64,000 nt of DNA from contig JBDVJO010000005.1 of the NCBI GenBank assembly GCA_039939375.1, positions 124,001 through 188,000 of the forward strand, read 5' to 3'. This DNA is from Paracrocinitomix sp039939375 (lineage in GTDB: Bacteria; Bacteroidota; Bacteroidia; Flavobacteriales_D; Crocinitomicaceae). A program made the translations under genes and the position numbers. The notes below the pieces were generated by a model. The model searched no databases. It saw nothing but the letters and a program-made list of their open reading frames with translations, and was not told where the DNA came from. Positions within the stretch are counted from its first letter, which is position 1, and every line of letters starts with the position of its first letter. Below are positions 26,397-35,241 of this stretch, piece by piece.

Positions 26397-27212
26397 TTAT
26401 TTATTGAGTACGTATTGCCCAATAGTTATCCCTTTTTGAGTAAGGAAATAAACCTTTTGTTTTGTGTAGGCAAAATCAACAGCTTCAACAGGAATGTCAT
26501 AAATATAAGCAGCCTCTAAAAGTCCATCCATTGGTATTATTTCAAGCGTATTTAACTCAGAAAGCACAATTAAATTTTTGCCTAGTGCATCTATTCTTTT
26601 GGGTGCGGTATGATAGGTATTGATATAAGTTCCGAACACATCAAATATGGCCACGCCATAATTTGGAAAAGAAACATAGAGATAATCACTCGTTTCTATC
26701 ATTTGAGTTGGGATTAGATTCTCAGCAGTGCTTTTAAGGAAAGCCTGGATATTCTCAGTGACTACTGCTTGTTTCAAGTTTTCGTCAAACTTAATTAATC
26801 GAGAAGCGCCACCATCATATACCCAAAACCCATTTCCGGCAAATGATTCACACACAATTTGAGGCTGCTGAATATCAAAATCAATTAAATCAATATCGTC
26901 ATGAACGTCCGTTAATGTGTTATCTAAAAATTTTATCACGCTCCTTTCGTAGTCAAAAATTAGATTTCTAAATGACTTGGAACTCTCAATATAAGATGGT
27001 CTTATTGATTTTAAAGAAGCGGTAAAAAGCGTATCTAATTCAGATGAGTACTGTCTGATGACATCTTCTTTTGTGGTGTAAATTCTTCCAAAATTATCGA
27101 CAGAAAAATTATCAAACTCTCCTTTAAGGGAGTCTGAAATATTGAAAGATACGTTTTGAGCATACCCAACAGTTACCTGCAGCATCAATAATATGGAAAG
27201 CAGTTTAGTCAT
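26397..27212 (-). CDS. Secreted protein, probable beta-propeller, function unknown
   Basis: 271 residues with a signal peptide (1-18, ending VGYAQ). Short repeated beta units such as NFGRIYTTKEDVIRQY, GNGFWVYDGGASRLIKFDENL and SDYLYVSFPNYGVAIFDVFGTYINTY look like propeller blades, one per about 40 residues. I recognise no named family beyond that resemblance. No T9SS tail, so it is probably periplasmic. Own terminator-like inverted repeat downstream; a strong terminator upstream separates it from the DUF4468 gene. Confidence 0.75.
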   Translation of the reverse strand: MTKLLSILLMLQVTVGYAQNVSFNISDSLKGEFDNFSVDNFGRIYTTKEDVIRQYSSELDTLFTASLKSIRPSYIESSKSFRNLIFDYERSVIKFLDNTLTDVHDDIDLIDFDIQQPQIVCESFAGNGFWVYDGGASRLIKFDENLKQAVVTENIQAFLKSTAENLIPTQMIETSDYLYVSFPNYGVAIFDVFGTYINTYHTAPKRIDALGKNLIVLSELNTLEIIPMDGLLEAAYIYDIPVEAVDFAYTKQKVYFLTQKGITIGQYVLNK

Positions 27213-27220
27213 ATCTTAAA

Positions 27221-27255
27221 TTAAAAAAGCCCCACATTTAAAAAAGTGAAGCTTT
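27221..27255 (-). terminator. Terminator after the DUF4468 gene
   Basis: On the minus strand a 10-bp stem (27255-27246 against 27235-27226, two G-U pairs) with an A/U-rich loop is followed by a U run. The plus-strand equivalent would have C-A mismatches, so it acts on the minus strand. Confidence 0.75.
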
Positions 27256-27269
27256 GTTGAAAGACTATT

Positions 27270-27845
27270 TTACCAATTGTCGTCTTCTTTCTTTACTTCG
27301 GTTTGGACGCCAAAGGCTTTTTTCAAATCGTCTATTAAATCCCAAACTTGATCTTGAATAGCCAATTCAATCTGGTCTAACATTTTCGCTTCTCTATCTC
27401 TAGATTTTTGTGAAGAAATTTTTGGCTTATAATTCTCAATAAAATACTCTAAAGAAGAACCAGGCTCTTCAGGTGATGCTTTCTTTTTGAAGTTATTTAA
27501 TGAATACCTTACTTTTCCGTCTTTAAAATCAAGATTTACATCACAGGTAAATTTGTAATGGTATGATTTCGTTGTATAAGCATTCTTTTTACCAATTGTC
27601 GTAAAAGCCGCCTCAGCAATCAATTTCCCAACTTCTTCATCATTAAAGGAGATTGTTTGATCACGATCTGTTTGCTGACACCATGCCAACCCTTTCGTGA
27701 AAAGTTCTGACTTGTTGAATTCTGCGTTTTCAATTACACCTTGATACTCTATTTTTTTATCTTCATTTTGCTTCAGTTGAAATTCATCCTGAGCAAAGGT
27801 TGATACTGTCCCTAAGAAAATAAATAATCCGATAATTTTTTTCAT
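27270..27845 (-). CDS. DUF4468-like secreted protein
   Basis: 191 residues with a signal peptide (1-18, ending STFAQ). The middle resembles DUF4468, a TBP-like fold family found in Bacteroidota: QGVIENAEFNKSELFTKGLAWCQQ at the start of the domain and the strand pair YHYKFTCDVNLDFKDGKVRY near residue 100-120. The C-terminal 50 residues are charged and helical. No function is known for the family. Flanked by terminators on both sides, so monocistronic. Confidence 0.7.
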   Translation of the reverse strand: MKKIIGLFIFLGTVSTFAQDEFQLKQNEDKKIEYQGVIENAEFNKSELFTKGLAWCQQTDRDQTISFNDEEVGKLIAEAAFTTIGKKNAYTTKSYHYKFTCDVNLDFKDGKVRYSLNNFKKKASPEEPGSSLEYFIENYKPKISSQKSRDREAKMLDQIELAIQDQVWDLIDDLKKAFGVQTEVKKEDDNW

Positions 27846-27858
27846 GATATCTATTTTT

Positions 27859-27892
27859 AAAAAGTCCCGTTCCTACCTAAAGAAACGGGACT
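27859..27892 (-). terminator. Terminator after the 119-residue secreted protein gene
   Basis: Perfect 9-bp stem AGTCCCGTT / AACGGGACT (27863-27871 with 27884-27892) with a 12-base loop; on the minus strand it runs into TTTTT. It sits between the gene stop at 27902 and the next start at 27845. Confidence 0.8.
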
Positions 27893-27901
27893 AATATTAT
27901 T

Positions 27902-28261
27902 CTATTGTCTTTTCGTCAAAAGGTATCTTACCTCATTATCCTCATCAGTAGATCTTCCTGAGAATACCATAACTTCAACTAAATCCCATCCATTTGCTTC
28001 CATAAAGTTTAATGCTCCAACCATAGAGTTGAATTTTGCATTCGTTCCGTCAGCAGATTTGATTAATGGCTGTTTAAAAAGTTTCATTTCTTGACCATAG
28101 TCAATTGTTACTTTAATTTTTCCCCATCCAAAAGCTCTTTGCCCTACAAGTTCAATGTACTTTACGTCCATTTGGTTGATATCTACATCATCTACCATTA
28201 CTTGTGCGTTTGCTCCAAGGCTCATTACAGCAAATGCTGCTAAAAGGATTAATTTTTTCAT
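27902..28261 (-). CDS. Small secreted protein, function unknown
   Basis: 119 residues with a clear signal peptide (1-19, AAFAVMSLGANAQ). The mature part of about 100 residues has alternating strands and ends with the phrase LNFMEANGWDLVEVMVFSG, which resembles the 'NGWELV' ending of several small Bacteroidota domains (DUF4177-like), and LLTKRQ. I do not recognise a specific family. An exact TATTTTTG box lies on the minus strand at 28320-28313, about 50 bases upstream. Own terminator downstream. Confidence 0.7.
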   Translation of the reverse strand: MKKLILLAAFAVMSLGANAQVMVDDVDINQMDVKYIELVGQRAFGWGKIKVTIDYGQEMKLFKQPLIKSADGTNAKFNSMVGALNFMEANGWDLVEVMVFSGRSTDEDNEVRYLLTKRQ

Positions 28262-28345
28262 AATAATTATTTATTTGATTAGTAATAGATGCCAAAAAGG
28301 CAATTATCATACCAAAAATAGAAATTAAAATGAGGAATGCTAGAT

Positions 28346-30070
28346 TTAAAAAGCAAAGGTGACTCCACCAAGTACTTGGAATCCTTGTGTACGGTAATTG
28401 TACCAACGGTCGTAGCGCTGTCCGGCAATATTATTGAACTGAATAAATGCAGATACTCTTGAGTTATACCTGTATTCTACCGATAAATTTCCGTCTGCAA
28501 TTGCTCTCATATTCACCGGAATATTATCATCTGCCTGGTTAAACAAGTAAACCGGAGACTTTCTTCCTTGCTCTAAAGTGAAGTCTGCTTTAGCATAAAT
28601 CTTATCAAACAAATTATAGCTTCCTCTCAATGTGAATTTTAGTTCAGGTAAATGCCAAGCAAACAATTCGTTTTCTGGGCTGTATCTATAATACTGAGCA
28701 ATGGCATCAATTTTCAACTTCTCATTCTTTTGATAAGACATAGAACCTTCTATTCCCCATGAATTGATGTTGTCATAAATCACATCAAAGCGGTTTAATT
28801 CAGTATTGATTAATCCATTGGCTTGAGGTGTGTTCATGTTTACGAAAAGTGCCTTGTTTTTATAATTTTTTAAGTGCGCCGCCACATTAAATGAAGTAGT
28901 TTTAGATAGCGTTCCTTTAATTCCTCCATACAAGTTGAACAACTTTTCATTTCTAAGTTCAGTACCAGAATACATGTAAGGGTTCAGTCTATTCAAGGTG
29001 TAGAAGGAGTTTTGTGTTACTCCACCATCAATTCCAACATAAGGGATAAAAATATCATTGAACAAACTGTACTTTGCCTCAATTACAGGAACAACTTTGA
29101 AAATCGCTTCGTTGGCATCTACTTTTGGAAAATCAAAAGTCGCATCTAAACCATAAACAACTTTCCATTTATCACCATAAGTTGAAATGGTTGGACGTAA
29201 ATGAATGTTTGCATTTCTTTCATTAAATCTTTCAGCACTAGTTAAGTTACCGTCATTTTCAGCATACCAATAACGGTTGTAGAGCCAATCAAAATCTAAG
29301 TTATAAACATTCTTATTCAATTTGTATTTAAAGGTGGCACCGGCTTGAAAGTTGTTATTTCTTGCGTGTTTATCTGAAGGATCCCATTCTCGTTGGAACT
29401 CATGAAAATAACGATTCCCTAATTTAGCTGACCACAACAGTTTAGCAGAGTCTTTATTTGAATAGTTAGATAACTTAAACATTCCGTTAAACCCTTGTAC
29501 TCTATTGAGAAGTGAATCATTTGTAAAGAAATCAGTGGTGTCTTGAATTCCATAAAAATGATATCCATTGTTTTGATAATCAATTTCAGATTCAATTTTA
29601 AAATCACCAGTAAAGAACTCACCAAACAACTTAGCCGAAGTATTGTCAAATGACTGTGGTGACCATCCTGGTAGCTTACCCCAAGACGAATTGTGTTTTA
29701 AATGAACGCCCATATTCGTTCTTCTATTTCTAGTAGAATTGTAATAAAACTCACCAAGCGGACTTAAATAGTTACCAAGACCTAGCTTTACATATCCAGG
29801 ATACAATTTATCAAGTTTATCTACAATCTTGATCTTAGCGGCGTTAATATCTTGAAGGTTGATTTCTGTCTCTTTAGATCTTAAAATCTCAGGATATTCA
29901 ATATTAGGAATTGGAACAATAGTGTCTATTATGACTGGTTTCTCTGTAATTCTATATGCAGGAGAAATAGGACGTTCAGCAGTTGAAACATTCGTCCATT
30001 CACCTTGACCAAATGCTAGGGTAGAACCAAAAACTAGTAATGTGCAAATATGTTTTAATAGCTTACTCAT
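28346..30070 (-). CDS. Outer-membrane beta-barrel protein, TonB-dependent-receptor-like
   Basis: About 574 residues from the ATG at 30070; a GTG six bases earlier is possible. Signal peptide (to AFGQ), a short N-terminal region, then amphipathic strands to the end, finishing VLGGVTFAF with C-terminal phenylalanine as barrels do. The barrel strands (FNVAAHLKNYKNKALFV, KAKADF-type alternation) resemble the barrel of TonB-dependent receptors, but I see no plug domain. Its ATG lies inside the last codons of the TPR gene (8-base overlap), and GGAGG from those codons sits just upstream as a possible ribosome site. The pair probably forms an envelope complex; that is inference. Confidence 0.8.
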   Translation of the reverse strand: MSKLLKHICTLLVFGSTLAFGQGEWTNVSTAERPISPAYRITEKPVIIDTIVPIPNIEYPEILRSKETEINLQDINAAKIKIVDKLDKLYPGYVKLGLGNYLSPLGEFYYNSTRNRRTNMGVHLKHNSSWGKLPGWSPQSFDNTSAKLFGEFFTGDFKIESEIDYQNNGYHFYGIQDTTDFFTNDSLLNRVQGFNGMFKLSNYSNKDSAKLLWSAKLGNRYFHEFQREWDPSDKHARNNNFQAGATFKYKLNKNVYNLDFDWLYNRYWYAENDGNLTSAERFNERNANIHLRPTISTYGDKWKVVYGLDATFDFPKVDANEAIFKVVPVIEAKYSLFNDIFIPYVGIDGGVTQNSFYTLNRLNPYMYSGTELRNEKLFNLYGGIKGTLSKTTSFNVAAHLKNYKNKALFVNMNTPQANGLINTELNRFDVIYDNINSWGIEGSMSYQKNEKLKIDAIAQYYRYSPENELFAWHLPELKFTLRGSYNLFDKIYAKADFTLEQGRKSPVYLFNQADDNIPVNMRAIADGNLSVEYRYNSRVSAFIQFNNIAGQRYDRWYNYRTQGFQVLGGVTFAF

Positions 30071-33000
30071 CTCCACCTCCTATTTCAATTGTATTATCTG
30101 TTCCTTCAGGAATTTCTTTGGATTTGTTTTTCAATCCATTTAAGACCTCCATCACCTCATTGGCTTCATCAATAATCCCATCTGTCATTACTTGATAACC
30201 GTTTAATACCGAATTCAATGTATACTCAGCTTGAACATAATCCTCAATACCTATTGAATTTTTAGCTTGGAGAATTAAAGCCTTAGCCACCCAGTAGTCA
30301 TATCCAGCCTGCTCTTTCATTAAAATTCTGATTTCACCTTCTGACAATTTATATTCTTCTTGTAAATGGAATATCAATGCAATACTGTATTGAGATTCAG
30401 CTCCGATTTCTCCTTTTGTACTAGTTGCTACTTCTCTGAAATGTACTATTGCGTCTTCATAATTAGCAATTTCTAAATCTGCTTTACCCATTACATAATG
30501 AGCTTCTATCTTGGCATTATCCAACGATAATGGATCTTTCAATACTTTATCTGCATAAATTTTAGCTAAATCTAATCGTTCAGTAAAGGTGTAAGAGCGC
30601 ATTAATCCAATTTGCGCCGTTAACTTATTTTCTGGATATGAAGCCACATTCTCTAGTCGTTCATAAAGTTCTATCGCTTCATTATAAAGCCCTTGATTGT
30701 AGGCATACTCAGATGCAACTAAAGAACAATACTCTGTAAAGTTAGTTGTAGGACGTTTCAATACTTCTTTAAAATGGAAATAGCACTGCTCCATTTGCCC
30801 TAGTCTTTTATGCGACTCCCCTTTGTAATAATTCGCTTCTAAAACGAAAGTTGGGCTTGAAAACTCTTTGAGGTACTTTGCAAAGGCATCTGCTGCTTTT
30901 TGAAAAGAAGAATCTTGGTACTGCTCAAATGCTGCGTAATAATACAAGGTGTCTCTTTCAAACTCATCTACCGTTCCGTGAATTTGTTGCACCAATGCAA
31001 AATACTTTTCAGGTTCACCCATAGCGGTGTATACATCTTTTAATCTTGCCAAAGCTTCTTTCTCTTTTTGAGCATTATCAAATTCATTGATCACTCTTAG
31101 ATATTGCTTTTCTGCTTGCGGATAATTTTCATTAATAAAATGTAATGAGGCAATCTGAAATATTGCATCAATTACTTTAGGATGCTTAGGATAATCAATG
31201 ATCAATTGATTGTAATACTTCATAGCCTGATCAGTATGGTTATTATCCATCAATCGGTATGATTCACCCACTTCATATAAGGCCGGAACTACAAAAGTAG
31301 AGGTGCTGTGATTGTTCACGATATCAAGCATAGTAGTTGCCTTCTGATTGTAATTGCCCATAAACCCATACGTCAATCCCGTTTGGAATTTGGCATAATC
31401 TACCTGCCCCCCTTTTTCTGCGATCGCTTTCGCGTAAAACAAAATAGCTTGCTCATCATTTTTACTGACAAAATAAGCATCACCAATTCTGAGATAAGCA
31501 TCCGCAATTTTTTGATGCGACATTTCGTTTCCGTCTTGCGTAAAGGTTCTGAAATTTTGGATCGCACTTTCAAAGTCATCCTTTCTAAAATAGCAGTATG
31601 CTATATTGTAGTACGCATCATTGTGCTCTGGCAAACTATAACTGCCTGGAACTTCTAGAAAAGCTCTGTATCCGGTAATTGCAGCATCAAAGTCATTTCG
31701 TTTATAATCTGCTTCGGCAGAAAAATACATACTCAAAGCATTGAGTTTAGGGTCAACCGGATATTTTCTTGCTAGAGTAAAACTTTTCTTTGCATCTGTG
31801 TATTGACCGTTATCAAACAGCTCAACACCATGATTGTAGGCCATCATTTGATAAGCATTTTTCATTTTAAAATCCAAGTTTTCAATACGCTCAATAGAGG
31901 CCATTGCCGACTTGTAATTTTTCATGGTGGTGTATACATTCACCAAATACTGATAGATATCTTGATTTCTTGGCGATTCAGGATAACGTTCTAAATAAAG
32001 ATTCAATGCTTCAACTGCCTCATCAAAAGGGTTAAAATCAAGTTTGTAAGATAAAATAGCATATTGATACAAAGCATCTTCTTCTAACTCTTTGTCAAAA
32101 TGAAGCGCAGCTGCCAGTTCAAAAGCATTTCTTGCATAGAGGTAATTATCCATTTTCATGTAGCTTTCGCCGATATGATAAAGTGCCATTTGCCCTAATT
32201 CATCTTTAATTTTAGCCACCTTATCAAATGTTCTGATAGCTTTCATGTATTGCTTACTCTTGAAATATGCGAATCCTAGTTGATAATCTTCATCTCTTGT
32301 GGTTGCGCTTTTCTGGTTGTATTCTTCTAAAAACGGAACCGCTTCATCATATTTACCAATTCTGTAAAAAGCATCACCTATTAAGTGCGCCATCTCAACA
32401 GAGTTTTGCGGATTTCCTTCCATAACTGGAGGAGCATATGCTAAGAGTTCATCATATTTCCCTTGTAAATAAAGAATTTGAGCAATATAAGCTGGAACAG
32501 ATTTTTTGAAATTCTCATTGTTCTCTAACTTTCTGAATCCTTTTAAAGCAACCTCATAATTCTTTTGAGAATAAGCGATATGCGAATAGTAATAAAGGGC
32601 AGGGTTTTGATACTGAGATTCAACCTCTAATATCTCATAAAAAGCATCACGGGCAGGCTTCAACTTGTCTTTTGAAAAATAAGAATAACCCAATTTAAAG
32701 TAATATTCAGGAACTACATCTTCATCCAAATCTAATACCTCAACTTGGGAGAACCACTCAATTACTTTATCGTGTTTCTTTTTTCTGTAGTAGTATTTCC
32801 CTAATTCAAAGTAAATTTCTTGACGATAAATGCTTTCAGGATATTCTGCCAAAAATGCGAGCAATAACTGTTCAGCATCTTGATGATACAAATGGAGTGC
32901 ACACAGCGCATTGTAATATTTAGCCTTGATGAAATATGGATGATTTGGCTCTTCAAAGCCTTTCATGAAAATTTTAAACTCTTCTTGTGCTGCAGAAAAC

Positions 33001-33125
33001 TTAGCTTTTTCAAACAATTCTTCGGCACGATAAAATTCAGCATACTCAGAGCTGTATTTATCAGACCACTGGGCAGATGCTGTTAAACTGATGAAAATTA
33101 ATACTATGAATCCAAATCTCTTCAT
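30063..33125 (-). CDS. Large tetratricopeptide-repeat protein
   Basis: 1020 residues: signal peptide (1-18, ISLTASAQ), then TPR units almost to the end, for example YFELGKYYYRKKKHDKVIEW, YYNIAYCYFRKDDFESAIQNF and YEVGESYRLMDNN. The C-terminus is acidic and glycine-rich. TPR solenoids make protein contacts; in Bacteroidota such exported TPR proteins are often encoded with outer-membrane barrels, as here. It could be a periplasmic scaffold for the overlapping barrel gene, much as BamD serves BamA, but no direct evidence is in the sequence. Confidence 0.9.
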   Translation of the reverse strand: MKRFGFIVLIFISLTASAQWSDKYSSEYAEFYRAEELFEKAKFSAAQEEFKIFMKGFEEPNHPYFIKAKYYNALCALHLYHQDAEQLLLAFLAEYPESIYRQEIYFELGKYYYRKKKHDKVIEWFSQVEVLDLDEDVVPEYYFKLGYSYFSKDKLKPARDAFYEILEVESQYQNPALYYYSHIAYSQKNYEVALKGFRKLENNENFKKSVPAYIAQILYLQGKYDELLAYAPPVMEGNPQNSVEMAHLIGDAFYRIGKYDEAVPFLEEYNQKSATTRDEDYQLGFAYFKSKQYMKAIRTFDKVAKIKDELGQMALYHIGESYMKMDNYLYARNAFELAAALHFDKELEEDALYQYAILSYKLDFNPFDEAVEALNLYLERYPESPRNQDIYQYLVNVYTTMKNYKSAMASIERIENLDFKMKNAYQMMAYNHGVELFDNGQYTDAKKSFTLARKYPVDPKLNALSMYFSAEADYKRNDFDAAITGYRAFLEVPGSYSLPEHNDAYYNIAYCYFRKDDFESAIQNFRTFTQDGNEMSHQKIADAYLRIGDAYFVSKNDEQAILFYAKAIAEKGGQVDYAKFQTGLTYGFMGNYNQKATTMLDIVNNHSTSTFVVPALYEVGESYRLMDNNHTDQAMKYYNQLIIDYPKHPKVIDAIFQIASLHFINENYPQAEKQYLRVINEFDNAQKEKEALARLKDVYTAMGEPEKYFALVQQIHGTVDEFERDTLYYYAAFEQYQDSSFQKAADAFAKYLKEFSSPTFVLEANYYKGESHKRLGQMEQCYFHFKEVLKRPTTNFTEYCSLVASEYAYNQGLYNEAIELYERLENVASYPENKLTAQIGLMRSYTFTERLDLAKIYADKVLKDPLSLDNAKIEAHYVMGKADLEIANYEDAIVHFREVATSTKGEIGAESQYSIALIFHLQEEYKLSEGEIRILMKEQAGYDYWVAKALILQAKNSIGIEDYVQAEYTLNSVLNGYQVMTDGIIDEANEVMEVLNGLKNKSKEIPEGTDNTIEIGGGDE

Positions 33126-33308
33126 TCAAAATTATCTTTAAAAGCAGGCTAAAAAAATGGCATTGCTTTAAACGTGTAAAATTAAATGTGATGAGAGGGG
33201 TATTTAAGTGTGTGGGGGGAAAGTTATAAACGCAAACATGTTAAGTTTATTGTTCAATCTTTTTTTTGTTCAAGCAGATAACTCTCTCTTAAAGTTTTAG
33301 CAAGAATG

Positions 33309-33340
33309 TTGCCAAATGCTATTTTGAATGTTTATTTTTG
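33309..33340 (+). promoter_or_regulatory. Candidate promoter of the ftsE-like gene
   Basis: TTG (33309-33311), 21 bases, TATTTTTG (33333-33340), an exact TAnnTTTG match. Transcription would begin near 33346, downstream of the first possible TTG start and about 13 bases before the TTG at 33359. Confidence 0.5.
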
Positions 33341-33358
33341 TTTCAAAGCAAAACAATT

Positions 33359-34078
33359 TTGGACGCAACAAATCACATCTTCTCTATTAGTCATGGTGAA
33401 ATTTTTCAAGGCGATAAATTAATCCTAAAAGACGTAAACATTCACTTAGACAAAGGTGAGTTTGTTTACCTAATTGGGAAAACCGGAATGGGAAAAAGTA
33501 GCCTTTTAAAAACGCTTTACGGAGAGCTTCCGTTAGCAAAAGGTGATGGTCAGGTTGCTGGATTCAATCTTCCGAAATTAAGCAGAAAAGAAGTTCCTTT
33601 TTTACGCCGAAAATTAGGTGTCGTTTTTCAAGATTTTCAATTATTATCTGACAGAACAGTGCATGAGAATTTACGATTTGTCATGAGAAGTACGGGTTGG
33701 AAAAGTAAAGATGAAATTAAAAAAAGGGCAGATGAAGTGCTTTCATTAGTTGGATTAGACCATATAGAAAACAAAATGCCTCACCAACTTTCTGGTGGTG
33801 AACAACAAAGAGTATCTATTGCAAGATCTTTAATCAATAAGCCCGAATTTATTTTAGCAGATGAGCCAACTGGAAATCTAGACCCAGAAACTTCGCGTGA
33901 GATTATGGCCGTTTTAATGGCAATTGCTAAAGAAGGTACAGCCGTTTTAATGGCGACTCATGACTTAACCATCATGGAACAATTTCCGTCTAGAACTATG
34001 CAGGTAATTGACCAAACCGTAAAAGAATTGAATCCTATGAATGAATTTGATCCTTTTTCTGAAACTAAGTTTGGATAA
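33359..34078 (+). CDS. ftsE: FtsE-like ABC transporter ATP-binding protein
   Basis: About 239 residues. Walker A GKTGMGKSS, Q-loop VVFQDFQLL, ABC signature LSGGEQQRVSIARSL, Walker B FILADEPTGNLD and switch histidine MATHD are intact. The sequence GEFVYLIGKTG ... LLKTLYGELPL is characteristic of Bacteroidota FtsE, which acts with FtsX in division and cell-wall hydrolase control; ftsX is not adjacent. There is no ATG before the Walker A motif. I choose TTG at 33359 (LDATNHIFSIS), which gives an N-terminus matching homologues and lies downstream of the likely promoter; TTG at 33338 would add seven residues. Confidence 0.88.
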   Translation: MDATNHIFSISHGEIFQGDKLILKDVNIHLDKGEFVYLIGKTGMGKSSLLKTLYGELPLAKGDGQVAGFNLPKLSRKEVPFLRRKLGVVFQDFQLLSDRTVHENLRFVMRSTGWKSKDEIKKRADEVLSLVGLDHIENKMPHQLSGGEQQRVSIARSLINKPEFILADEPTGNLDPETSREIMAVLMAIAKEGTAVLMATHDLTIMEQFPSRTMQVIDQTVKELNPMNEFDPFSETKFG

Positions 34079-34107
34079 GCGTAGGTGACTTTTCTGGATT
34101 GATTAAC

Positions 34108-35241
34108 TTAAATCAAAGCCTTTATTTTATTCGCATTTTTTTCATTTGAATAAATCGCATTGAAATTAGCGTCTCTATCTTTTTTCATTCTATTGGTAAA
34201 AGGAATCGTCATTAATTCATCAATTCTGTTAGCAATTTCTTGCGAATCGTCCAGCACTTCACACATGGCTCCAAAAATTCCGGCGTCATCCATTTTAGAG
34301 TTAATGATAATATGTTTTCCTGACTGGAAAGCATGCAAAACTTTGAGTTTTACTCCTGTTTGTTGAAAGGTCATTAATAGATTAATGTGGGCATCTCTTA
34401 TCAATCCATCCATTATTTCATGCGAGGGTGAGGCTATTAATTGAACATTACTCTGCTTCGCTAACACACCTTTCAAATAACTTGAAGGATTTAATCCGGC
34501 AATTATAAATTTCTGAGTTGATTTTGGTGCAATGTTTTCTGCAATATGCACGGCAGCATGCTCATTTTCTTTCACTGACAAATTTCCTTGAAACAATACA
34601 AATCTGTCTTCTCCTTCTTTAGATTCTGCAAAATGACTTTCAGCCGAATCATTAAAGAATGGGGGCAAGTGAACCGTCTTTGTATATTTTTCAAAGTGTG
34701 GAATATCCATTTTAGCAACCGAAAGAATAACGTCTGCACCCTTCAGGATATTTTCGTAATTCCTCAATTTTTTAGCTTCACGTTTTAGATAAATCTTCTT
34801 CAACCATGAACGTTCCCACATGGCCAATCCGTCATAATAATCATGTTCAATATTATTGGCTCTGAATATAATTTTTTGACTTCTGAAATCTTCGTGATCC
34901 ATCCAATAGGCGCATTGCATACCGTCTATTAAAATAGGCGCAGGATCTGAAAGTACTTTAATCAAAAGTGTTGGGTCTTTTCTTGACACTACTACATACG
35001 GAAGTTTGCTAAACACCAAATCTAACAGGCTTTTTTTTCGTTCGTAAAAGTGCAATTGTTCGCAGTATTTTTTCAATTCTTGAGTAGGTGGATTATGCCC
35101 CTTATAGTAAAAGCAGTGATAAATAATTTTAACACCTGCCGCATGCAATGATTTCAACTTATAAAACACATCTGCAATCCCACCGTAATTTGGAGGAAAC
35201 GGAACGTCAAACGCAATGATATGTAGCTTTTTATTGTCCAT
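34108..35241 (-). CDS. Glycosyltransferase, GT4-like
   Basis: 377 residues of GT-B appearance. N-terminal FDVPFPPNYGGIADVFYKLKSL is the family's acceptor-side glycine loop; FVLFQGNLSVKENEHA opens the donor domain, and GVKLKVLHAFQSGKHIIIN matches the region where GT4 enzymes carry the E-x7-E element, though the usual first glutamate is not evident. It probably transfers a sugar to a surface glycan. Its ATG abuts the stop of the next glycosyltransferase gene, so the two are one transcript. Convergent with the ftsE-like gene, 29 bases apart. Confidence 0.82.
   Translation of the reverse strand: MDNKKLHIIAFDVPFPPNYGGIADVFYKLKSLHAAGVKIIYHCFYYKGHNPPTQELKKYCEQLHFYERKKSLLDLVFSKLPYVVVSRKDPTLLIKVLSDPAPILIDGMQCAYWMDHEDFRSQKIIFRANNIEHDYYDGLAMWERSWLKKIYLKREAKKLRNYENILKGADVILSVAKMDIPHFEKYTKTVHLPPFFNDSAESHFAESKEGEDRFVLFQGNLSVKENEHAAVHIAENIAPKSTQKFIIAGLNPSSYLKGVLAKQSNVQLIASPSHEIMDGLIRDAHINLLMTFQQTGVKLKVLHAFQSGKHIIINSKMDDAGIFGAMCEVLDDSQEIANRIDELMTIPFTNRMKKDRDANFNAIYSNEKNANKIKALI

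Noticed and set aside
33127..33134. TAATTTTG box (minus strand) as promoter of the TPR gene
   Set aside because: It ends one base before the ATG, so transcription would start inside the gene; no -33 box. Probably chance in AT-rich sequence.
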